In this document: positions 21,352 to 28,211 of the stretch, piece after piece
Layout of the letters: every line of letters begins with the position of its first letter
How positions within the stretch are numbered: position 1 is the first letter of the stretch
Source: Candidatus Peregrinibacteria bacterium CG1_02_54_53
GTDB lineage: Bacteria > Patescibacteriota > Gracilibacteria > Peribacterales > Peribacteraceae
Reading direction: 5' to 3'
NCBI GenBank assembly: GCA_001872575.1
Contig: MNWP01000010.1
Span: 1 to 32,547 of the forward strand
DNA length: 32,547 bases
The notes under the pieces: generated by a model
Told to the model about the DNA's origin: nothing
Databases searched by the model: none
What the model saw: the letters and a program-made list of their open reading frames with translations, nothing else
Program-made: the position numbers and the translations under genes

Positions 21352-22752
21352 ATGTCCGCATCCTCAGAAAAACGACAAGTCACCCTGCGCATCAGCGGGA
21401 TGACCTGCCACAGTTGCGAACTCCTTCTGGAACGTACGATCAAATCCGTTCCGGGCGTGACGCACGTCAACGTGCTGCACCGCAAAGGTATCGCCAGAAT
21501 CACAGCCTCGGTCGATACGCTGCCGTCATTCGAACAGCTCGAGTCGGTAATCCGTGATGCGGGATACGCCGTTGTTTCAGAACAGGAAAATCTGACCGTT
21601 CGACGGGATTGCAGTATCCGACAAGAGCCTGAGCCCTCGCAGCAGAAATGGATGGAAATCGGCGGTGCACTCGTCATCATCTTCGCCATCTACAAGTTGC
21701 TGGGTGCATTCGATCTTGTCTCTCTTGCTCCTTCCACTGCCGGGGCACTTACTTTCGGAGGAACGCTTCTCATCGGCGTCGTTGCAGGAATGAGCAGCTG
21801 TCTCGCCGTCACGGGAGGTCTTCTGCTCGCGATGGCCGCCAAGTACAACGAACTCCACGGCGGTTCCACGCCCGGTCAACGCCTCAAGCCCCTCCTGCAG
21901 TTCAACATCGGCCGTCTGGCCTCGTATTTCGCACTCGGCGGACTCGTCGGCCTGTTGGGGCAATCCATCACGCTCTCGACGCAAATGACGGGGCTCATGA
22001 GCATCATCGTTGCCTTGGTCATGCTCTATCTCGCACTCACGATCCTGAAGATCATCCCTAAGGGAAGTTTTCCGATTCAGCCCCCAAAGGCCTTCACGCA
22101 CTGGATTGCCAACCTGTCGGAGAATAATCATCCGGCCGCCCCATTCGCCCTCGGCGCACTGACGTTCTTTCTGCCATGCGGCTTCACCCAGTCATTGCAA
22201 CTGGTTGCTCTCGCCTCCGGCAGTTTCTGGGCCGGCGCCATGACGATGTTCACGTTCGCGCTTGGCACTCTGCCCTCTCTCATCGGTATCAGTTACATCT
22301 CTGCGAATGCACGAGGCACATCTTCGCGCCTCTTTCTGCGATTCGCAGGAACACTGGTGCTGGTGCTTGCACTTTTCAATCTCAATAACGGATTCACTTT
22401 GGTGGGTGTCGATATCCCCCAAACCATGGCTGCCGCATTCGGGCCAAAGAATCCCACAGGTACCCAGCCATCCGCAGCCGTACAGAACGGCGTACAGGAA
22501 GTTTCGATGGTCGTCGCGGGCTACGGCTACGAACCAAGCTCACTCACGATCCGCTCGGGCGTACCTGTGCGCTTTCACGTGGACGGTACCAAGGCAGGAG
22601 GCTGCACACGCGGCTTCGTCATCCCCTCGCTCGGCATCAGCAAGGTTCTTGCAGCAGGAGACAACGTCTTTGAATTCACGCCGCAGAGTCCCGGCCGCAT
22701 CCCCTTCAGCTGTTCCATGGGCATGGTTCGCGGATCCTTTACCGTCATTTGA
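21352..22752 (+). CDS. HMA - SafE/DsbD-like membrane - cupredoxin fusion protein
   Basis: 466 residues in three parts. Residues 8-78 are an HMA Cu(I)-binding domain with GMTCHSC (Cys19, Cys22). Residues 100-355 are six or so membrane helices of the SafE/DsbD-like type, with GVVAGMSSCLAVTGG and FFLPCGFTQS bearing the paired Cys/Pro motifs. Residues 378-466 form a cupredoxin-like domain with GGCTRGFVIP and SCSMGMVRGSF, where Cys, His and Met could bind copper. The order suggests transfer of copper from cytosol through the membrane to an external cupredoxin. The ATG at 21352 follows a CT-rich stretch. The DsbA-like gene follows after 21 bases, likely in one operon. Confidence 0.85.
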   Translation: MSASSEKRQVTLRISGMTCHSCELLLERTIKSVPGVTHVNVLHRKGIARITASVDTLPSFEQLESVIRDAGYAVVSEQENLTVRRDCSIRQEPEPSQQKWMEIGGALVIIFAIYKLLGAFDLVSLAPSTAGALTFGGTLLIGVVAGMSSCLAVTGGLLLAMAAKYNELHGGSTPGQRLKPLLQFNIGRLASYFALGGLVGLLGQSITLSTQMTGLMSIIVALVMLYLALTILKIIPKGSFPIQPPKAFTHWIANLSENNHPAAPFALGALTFFLPCGFTQSLQLVALASGSFWAGAMTMFTFALGTLPSLIGISYISANARGTSSRLFLRFAGTLVLVLALFNLNNGFTLVGVDIPQTMAAAFGPKNPTGTQPSAAVQNGVQEVSMVVAGYGYEPSSLTIRSGVPVRFHVDGTKAGGCTRGFVIPSLGISKVLAAGDNVFEFTPQSPGRIPFSCSMGMVRGSFTVI

Positions 22753-22773
22753 TTTCCTTACTCCCTCTCTCTC

Positions 22774-23550
22774 ATGAACTCTCTCCAGTGGAAAGAACTG
22801 CGCGACTCTAAAGTTCCTGCTCCTGCCGGCGCTCAACCGGGTATGTGGTTCGGAGTATCCATGGTTCTCGTGGGCGTCATCATCGGTTTCTCTGCAGGAC
22901 GTTTTGCCGGCGGAGGACTCACCTTCGCCAATACCGTTCCCACTCCGACAGCCCCAATTCCGACGGCTCCCAGCCCAGCCCCGACCCCTGCGCCGGTGCC
23001 GGATCCCGAGACTGCCATCAATGTCATTCCTGTCGACTTTGAAAAGGATCATATTCGCGGCAGTACGAATGCCGATATTGCCGTCATTGAGTACTCCGAT
23101 TTCGAGTGTCCGTTCTGTCAACGCGTACATCCGACCATGAAACAGCTTCTCGAGCAGAACACGGGCAAGATCATGTGGGTGTACCGCCATTATCCTCTCA
23201 GCTTCCATCCGCAAGCGGAACCTGCGGCCATTGCTTCGGAATGCGTAAATGAGCTGGGAGGCAACACCGCCTTCTGGAAATTCGCCGATGCGGTGTTCGA
23301 AGGGGGCTCGTTCGATTTCCCTGCCATCGCTCAGAAGATCGGCATCAACGCCGATGCCCTGCAAACCTGCATCGATAGCGGAAAGTACAAGGCGCAGGTG
23401 CAGGAACAGTTGTCACAAGGCTCGGCCTCGGGCATTCAGGGCACACCGGGCACCATCGTTCTCAATAGAAAAACGCAAGAGAACCGCATCGTCTCGGGCG
23501 CCCAGCCGCTTCAAAACTTCCAGAATGCGATTGATGACCTCCTCCAGTAA
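22774..23550 (+). CDS. Membrane-anchored DsbA-like thioredoxin-fold oxidoreductase
   Basis: 258 residues. A membrane anchor lies at about residues 24-48 (FGVSMVLVGVIIGFSAGRF), then a Pro/Thr/Ala spacer, then a thioredoxin-fold domain beginning IEYSDFECPFCQRVHP with active-site C112-P-F-C115 and the cis-Pro loop GIQGTPGTIV. This resembles the BdbD/DsbA group that forms or repairs disulfides outside the membrane. In a copper island it may keep Cu-binding cysteines of the neighbours in order or counter copper-driven mis-oxidation. It is likely cotranscribed with the genes on both sides. Confidence 0.85.
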   Translation: MNSLQWKELRDSKVPAPAGAQPGMWFGVSMVLVGVIIGFSAGRFAGGGLTFANTVPTPTAPIPTAPSPAPTPAPVPDPETAINVIPVDFEKDHIRGSTNADIAVIEYSDFECPFCQRVHPTMKQLLEQNTGKIMWVYRHYPLSFHPQAEPAAIASECVNELGGNTAFWKFADAVFEGGSFDFPAIAQKIGINADALQTCIDSGKYKAQVQEQLSQGSASGIQGTPGTIVLNRKTQENRIVSGAQPLQNFQNAIDDLLQ

Positions 23551-23553
23551 TTC

Positions 23554-23597
23554 CCCCAACCCTAACCCTATCCCCTAACCCTATCCCCTAACCCTCC
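23554..23597 (+). repeat. CCCTAA-type tract with 13-bp higher-order repeat
   Basis: CCCTAA-like units arranged as about three copies of CCTAACCCTATCC. It fills the gap between the dsbA-like gene and the HMA gene, and ends one base before the ATG at 23599. Confidence 0.85.
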
Positions 23598-23598
23598 T

Positions 23599-23823
23599 AT
23601 GCGTACTCTCGTTCAAATCCCCGGCATTCACTGTCAATCCTGTGCCGTTCTCATCAAAGATGTCAGCCAGGAATTTCCCTCCATTCAGAACATTGACGTC
23701 AATGTAGACGCCAAAACGGTCGATCTGCGCCACGACGGCCACTTCGATCTCACGTTGTGGACAGGAGCCGTCGAAGAGCTGAATAGCGCCTACAGAGTTC
23801 AGCCCGTCTCGCAAACACTGTGA
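23599..23823 (+). CDS. Stand-alone HMA-domain copper chaperone
   Basis: 74 residues, the size of CopZ. The motif GIHCQSC (Cys12, Cys15) and the beta-alpha pattern (SQEFPSIQNIDVNVDAKTVD) match the HMA family, which carries Cu(I) to P1B ATPases. The usual Met before the first Cys region is replaced by Ile-His. The start ATG follows the CCCTAA tract with no SD. A terminator-like hairpin follows 26 bases after the stop, closing the first operon of the copper island. Confidence 0.82.
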   Translation: MRTLVQIPGIHCQSCAVLIKDVSQEFPSIQNIDVNVDAKTVDLRHDGHFDLTLWTGAVEELNSAYRVQPVSQTL

Positions 23824-23848
23824 ATAATTCAAAAAGCAACTCGAATAG

Positions 23849-23876
23849 AAGGAGGCTCCTCAAGAGGGGCCTCCTT
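23849..23876 (+). terminator. Terminator-like hairpin after the HMA gene
   Basis: AAGGAGGC (23849-23856) pairs with GCCTCCTT (23869-23876); CCT/AGG extends the stem inside one mismatch around CAAG. The tail GCATTTGCTTT is only moderately T-rich. Confidence 0.7.
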
Positions 23877-23968
23877 GCATTTGCTTTCGCTCCGAAACTT
23901 CCGCATTTCCCTATCCTCATGTTACCTTTTCATTTCCTCCAATAGACACCTGTACTGGCAACTACGGC

Positions 23969-24853
23969 ATGACAGCTTCCGGCGTACGGGAGAAGCACTT
24001 CTTCTGGGCGCTCATCCTCAACGGTGGACTTGCTGTCACAGAACTCGCCATGAGCGTCGTAACTGGGAGCACGGCAGTGCTCGCAGACGGCCTCATGAAT
24101 GTCGACGACCTTGCAGCGCTCGTCTTCAGTATCTACAGCGAACGAAAGATGCGGCAGGCTGCCGACGAACGGCGCACCTTCGGCTACGGGCGCATGGACG
24201 CGCTCGCGGGTTTTGTGAAGGGCTGTCTATTACTGCTCTCCTCGTTGGTTGTCATCCTCCAAGCGGGACGCCTGCTGCTGATGCCCGAAACAGTCGCAGG
24301 TACAACCGTTCTCTTTATTGGGGTTGCCTCGCTCGCAGTCAACTTCATTTCCTCCGTCATGCTCAGGGCCGATGCATGTTGCAGCCTTAATGCGCGGGGG
24401 ACATACGCCTGCATGAAATATGACATGTTCGGTTCGACCGCTCTGATTGTGAGCGGTTTGCTCTCGAACTCCTTCAACGTCGCATATTTCGATGTTGCTG
24501 CCGCCCTCCTCATCGCTTTCTTCATGGTCCGAAGCGGATGGGGCATCTTTGTGGAAGGTGCCCGACTCTTCCTTCAATCTGCTCCGACGGATTTTCTGTA
24601 CGACGACTTCGAAAAGGCTGTTCTCGCCATCGAGGGCGTGACCGCTGTCGGCGATATTCACGTCTGGATCCTAACGCCGAAGGAACACCATTTGACCTGC
24701 AAAGTCACGCTCAGGAATGGGGACATCTGCCGCTGTGACAAGATCATCCGTGCAATCGAACAGATTGCCGGAAGGATGGGAATTCAACACACTACAGTCC
24801 AGCCGGTGTACACTAAAGAAACACTTCAGCGTTTCTGCAAAGCACCCACGTGA
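23969..24853 (+). CDS. CDF-family cation transporter with Met/Cys in the metal site
   Basis: 294 residues, six membrane helices and a cytoplasmic C-terminal domain (DDFEKAVLAIEGVTAVGDIHVWILT), typical of cation diffusion facilitators. FGYGRMDALAGF matches the family GYGRxE loop. In the transport site the usual H(or D)xxxD of helix 2 reads M43-N-V-D-D47, and HxxxD of helix 5 reads C148-M-K-Y-D152. Both His positions thus carry soft sulfur ligands. CDF proteins usually export Zn2+, Co2+, Fe2+ or Mn2+; these changes together with the copper context point to Cu(I) or another soft metal. The next gene overlaps its stop (TGATG). Confidence 0.82.
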   Translation: MTASGVREKHFFWALILNGGLAVTELAMSVVTGSTAVLADGLMNVDDLAALVFSIYSERKMRQAADERRTFGYGRMDALAGFVKGCLLLLSSLVVILQAGRLLLMPETVAGTTVLFIGVASLAVNFISSVMLRADACCSLNARGTYACMKYDMFGSTALIVSGLLSNSFNVAYFDVAAALLIAFFMVRSGWGIFVEGARLFLQSAPTDFLYDDFEKAVLAIEGVTAVGDIHVWILTPKEHHLTCKVTLRNGDICRCDKIIRAIEQIAGRMGIQHTTVQPVYTKETLQRFCKAPT

Positions 24854-25305
24854 TGCGGGCACAGAAAAATTGCCGGCATTCCATTCTGATGTTTTTCGGT
24901 GCAAGTTTCACCCTCCACCTCTTCTGGGAAAATTTTCAAGCGCCGCTGTATCAGGGATTCACATCGTTCCGACAACATTTCTGGATCTGCCTCAAGGCGA
25001 CAGGGGGCGATCTCCTCTTCATGCTTGTCATTTACACCTCCCTTGCGCTCATCCATCGCGATCCCCTCTGGATCTCCAACCGACCGACGTATGCGCATCC
25101 CGCAACGTGGATCATTATGCCACTCATCGGCGCTCTCCTTGCCATAGCATTCGAGCTCTGGGCCGTTTATGTCGCGAATCGCTGGCAGTATGCAGCGATG
25201 CCGCTGATTCCAGTGGTGGGGGTTGGCCTGCTCCCTGTTCTCCAGATGATTATCATTCCGCTTGCAGCCGTTGCAATCAGTTTACGTCTCGCTCCTCGTG
25301 GCTAA
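24853..25305 (+). CDS. 4-TM membrane protein of the copper island
   Basis: 150 residues. The ATG overlaps the stop of the CDF gene, so translation is coupled. Hydrophobic segments lie near 10-27, 49-69, 86-108 and 117-143. The loops carry FTLHLFWENFQAPLYQG, with His, Glu and Gln next to aromatics, and RPTYAHPATW. I have an impression of similar proteins in other bacteria but cannot name a family. The coupling suggests a partner of the transporter. Confidence 0.6.
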   Translation: MRAQKNCRHSILMFFGASFTLHLFWENFQAPLYQGFTSFRQHFWICLKATGGDLLFMLVIYTSLALIHRDPLWISNRPTYAHPATWIIMPLIGALLAIAFELWAVYVANRWQYAAMPLIPVVGVGLLPVLQMIIIPLAAVAISLRLAPRG

Positions 25306-25501
25306 TCTTGACAAAGCCCTTCTACCCTGCAACCCGTTATTGCGATCTTTATGCGCAGTGCCCTCCCTTCGCAACTTCACCCTTTTCCGTGTCTACCCGC
25401 ATGTGAACGATGACGGCGGGGAAGAAGGAGAGAAGGCCCGTTTTTTTCCTTTACCCACACCCTAGGTTATGGTATCTTTCTGTACACTTTCTCACCGCAT
25501 C

Positions 25502-25774
25502 ATGACCATCCAGAAGCAGAAAGCACTCATCGGCTACAAGAAAGCACAGAGCCTTCTCAAGAAAATCATCACGATGGTCGAAGAGGACCGGTACTGCATC
25601 GATATCATGCAGCAGAACCTGGCTGCCATCGGCCTGCTTAAATCTGCACACCAGCTCCTTTTTGAAGGTCATCTGAACAGCTGTTTCAAGAGCGCACTCG
25701 AGACGAACAGCCCCGCCAAAAAGCAAAAAATGATCGACGAGATTCTGACGGTGACGAAGATGGCGACTAAGTGA
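25502..25774 (+). CDS. csoR: CsoR-family copper-sensing repressor
   Basis: 90 residues, all helical, of the CsoR/RcnR/FrmR family. The Cu(I) ligands of CsoR are present with exact spacing: Cys32 (in YCIDI), His57 and Cys61 (in EGHLNSC), 25 and 4 residues apart. In this family Cu(I) binding releases DNA. The ATG at 25502 follows a TACACT box (25483-25488) by 13 bases. Two palindromes that could be its operators lie at 20644-20660 and 28168-28192; none is evident in its own promoter. The 196-bp gap upstream contains a stray TTGACA (25308) but no gene. Confidence 0.9.
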   Translation: MTIQKQKALIGYKKAQSLLKKIITMVEEDRYCIDIMQQNLAAIGLLKSAHQLLFEGHLNSCFKSALETNSPAKKQKMIDEILTVTKMATK

Positions 25775-25811
25775 GCGGTAAAAGCAATGCATGGTATAAA
25801 GAATAGGCAGG

Positions 25812-25817
25812 TATACT
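25812..25817 (+). promoter_or_regulatory. -10 box before the CPD-type ATPase gene
   Basis: TATACT, seven bases before the ATG at 25825, the leaderless spacing seen elsewhere. No good -35 box and no CsoR-like palindrome is visible, so the gene may also be read from csoR. Confidence 0.45.
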
Positions 25818-25824
25818 CCTCTGC

Positions 25825-28086
25825 ATGCACGATCACTCTGCAAACCAGCCCGATTCCCTCGCACCCCGCATCGACTGTTCGTGCGGCAAATCCTGTATGA
25901 GCTGTAATGCAGAGGATCTCTGCGTTTCTTCGGGATGCACTATGGAAGCTAAACAATATGAATACGGTCTGCAGAAACGCATCAAACACGACATACATGG
26001 TCACCAACCACACAAAAATCATGAAATGTCTCCAAAGCATGATGATCATGACATGAGCAAAATAAGCCATCATGATCATGAATCAGCCATGAATAACCCG
26101 CGAATGGCCAAACATATGGAAACCGACATGCGACGTAGATTCTGGATTTCACTAATCCTTACGATTCCGATCGTCCTTCTTTCGCCTCTCGGAGCTTCAC
26201 TGACAGGCCTTACGCTTCCATCGGAAATTTTCGTTAACTGGATCCTACTTACTCTCTCCACGCCCATCGTCTTCTGGGCAGGATCAATCTTTCTTATAGG
26301 AACATACCACTCCCTCCGGGCCAGGAAGCTCAATATGGCCGTTCTCATCGCCACGGGGGTGCTTGCAGCCTACGTGGGAAGCACCATCCTCATGTTCACT
26401 GTCGGAGGCGAAACGTTCTTCGATGCCGCCGCTATGCTCGTTACGTTCGTGTTATTCGGGCATTGGATGGAGATGAAATCACGTCGTGGAACATCCGAAG
26501 CGCTGCGAGCACTCTTCGATCTTATCCCGCCACAGGCAACCGTTATACGCGACGACAAAGAAATATCCATTTCAAGCGCTGAGATCGTTCAAGGCGATAC
26601 CGTCGTACTCAAGCCGGGTGATAAAGTGCCCGTGGACGGAAAAATTACCGAGGGAGAGAGTGCCATTGATGAATCGCTTGTCACAGGCGAATCCATGCCT
26701 GTCTCCAAAATCAAAGGTGATACGGTTGTCGGAGGATCAGTGAATCAAACGGGCACCGTTAAATTCAAAGCATTGCAAGTGGGAGCCGACACCGTTCTTG
26801 CACAGATCATAAAGCTTGTCGAAACCGCGCAGAACTCCAAAGCACCAGGGCAGCGCATCGCGGATAAGGCTGCTGCAATCCTCGTCATCGTCGCCATCGG
26901 CTCCGGCGTGCTGACGTTCTTTGGGTGGTACGTGTTCGGTAGTGCATCGATTCTGACATCCCTTACTTTCGCCATCTCCGCCGTCGTCATCGCCTGTCCT
27001 GACGCACTGGGCCTCGCTACACCGACCGCCGTGGCAGTCGGAACAGGGATCGGCGCCAAGCACAATATCCTCATCAAAGATGCCGCAACACTGGAAAATA
27101 CTTCACGCCTCACCGCCATCGTGCTTGATAAAACAGGGACACTGACAGAGGGGAAACCGAAGGTGACAGATGTCATTGCCTTGGACGATTTCAAAGAATC
27201 CGATGTGCTGGCGTACGAAGCAAGCGTGGAAAGCGGATCGAATCATCCGCTCGCAAAAGCTATTGTGACAATTGCTCGAGAACGCAATGCCCATGCTTTC
27301 TCTATACAAGATTTTACATCCATCGCCGGACATGGCCTGAAGGCGACGGTGAATGGTAGACTGGTATTAGTGGGAACGGAAAAAATGATGAAAGACAACG
27401 GCATCACGACTGAAGCAGCGCAGGATGATCTAAGAAGACTGGCCGGAAAAACTTTCAGCCTGCTTTCCATTGATGGAAAGTTGAAAGGTATCATTGCGGC
27501 TGCAGATACCCCCAGACCGAGTGCGAAGCGGGCCATCGACGGTCTGAAGGCACTTGGCATTCTACCGGTAATGATGACAGGCGATCATCGGCAGGTGGCA
27601 AAAGAGACGGCAAAAGAACTCGGCATCGAGCGTGTTTTCGCGGAAGTGCTTCCAGAACACAAAGCGGATCAGGTGAAGAAATTACAAGAAGAAGGGAACT
27701 TTGTTGCCATGGTCGGCGACGGGATCAACGATGCTCCTGCACTCGCACAAGCGAATATCGGCATTGCGATCGGCGCAGGGACGGACGTGGCGATTGAAAC
27801 GGGAGATATCGTACTTATGAAGTCCGATCCGGCCGATATTCTTAATGCCATTATTTTAAGCAAGGCGACCGTCCGCAAAATGAAACAGAATCTTTTCTGG
27901 GCGGCGATTTATAACGTGCTCGCGCTCCCCGTCGCCGCAGGCGTGTTCTACCCCTCCTTCGGTATTGCACTCGCGCCAGAGATCTCAGCACTACTTATGT
28001 CCCTTTCCTCCATTGTTATTGCATCGAATGCTGTCCTCTTGAAGCGCGTCGAATTCTCCTTGTCTGTCGCACAAACGCCTCAATGA
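25825..28086 (+). CDS. P1B-type metal ATPase with CPD motif and Cys/His-rich N-terminus
   Basis: 753 residues. Core P-type motifs are present: TGES (from T287), phosphorylated D435 in DKTGT, the P1B signature SNHPL, and [12 protein letters not shown]. The membrane metal site in helix 6 reads C391-P-D393, not CPC (Cu+) or CPH (CopB). The N-terminus lacks an HMA domain and instead has CSCGKSCMSC ... CVSSGC (about 18-38) and a His/Met/Asp-rich run (about 55-90), like CopB proteins. It has the YNxxxxP and MSLSS elements of Cu pumps. It probably exports a soft metal; the substrate is open. Codons are more AT-rich than in copA, suggesting a separate origin. Confidence 0.88.
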   Translation: MHDHSANQPDSLAPRIDCSCGKSCMSCNAEDLCVSSGCTMEAKQYEYGLQKRIKHDIHGHQPHKNHEMSPKHDDHDMSKISHHDHESAMNNPRMAKHMETDMRRRFWISLILTIPIVLLSPLGASLTGLTLPSEIFVNWILLTLSTPIVFWAGSIFLIGTYHSLRARKLNMAVLIATGVLAAYVGSTILMFTVGGETFFDAAAMLVTFVLFGHWMEMKSRRGTSEALRALFDLIPPQATVIRDDKEISISSAEIVQGDTVVLKPGDKVPVDGKITEGESAIDESLVTGESMPVSKIKGDTVVGGSVNQTGTVKFKALQVGADTVLAQIIKLVETAQNSKAPGQRIADKAAAILVIVAIGSGVLTFFGWYVFGSASILTSLTFAISAVVIACPDALGLATPTAVAVGTGIGAKHNILIKDAATLENTSRLTAIVLDKTGTLTEGKPKVTDVIALDDFKESDVLAYEASVESGSNHPLAKAIVTIARERNAHAFSIQDFTSIAGHGLKATVNGRLVLVGTEKMMKDNGITTEAAQDDLRRLAGKTFSLLSIDGKLKGIIAAADTPRPSAKRAIDGLKALGILPVMMTGDHRQVAKETAKELGIERVFAEVLPEHKADQVKKLQEEGNFVAMVGDGINDAPALAQANIGIAIGAGTDVAIETGDIVLMKSDPADILNAIILSKATVRKMKQNLFWAAIYNVLALPVAAGVFYPSFGIALAPEISALLMSLSSIVIASNAVLLKRVEFSLSVAQTPQ

Positions 28087-28151
28087 ACAGATTCACATAG
28101 CTATAGTGAAGTAGGCAGTAATGTGAGGCTACACATCATCATTTTCGCCTC

Positions 28152-28192
28152 TTGACGTATGAATGCTATACCTATACCATAGGTATAGGTAT
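28152..28192 (+). promoter_or_regulatory. copA promoter with perfect 11-bp palindromic operator
   Basis: TTGACG (28152-28157), 17 bp, TACCAT (28175-28180). Over the -10 box lies an inverted repeat, arms ATACCTATACC (28168-28178) and GGTATAGGTAT (28182-28192) separated by ATA. It contains the TACCTA/TAGGTA words of the operator at 20644. CsoR binding would block polymerase; Cu(I) would relieve it. Confidence 0.8.
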
Positions 28193-28211
28193 TAGTTTTT
28201 CCCACAGCAAA

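Noticed and set aside
25308-25313. TTGACA after the 4-TM gene as the csoR promoter
   Set aside because: No acceptable -10 box lies 15-19 bp downstream.
26041-26095. Repeated CATGATCATGA words as a DNA repeat or operator
   Set aside because: They encode the His/Met/Asp-rich N-terminal stretch of the CPD ATPase in frame and are explained by it.
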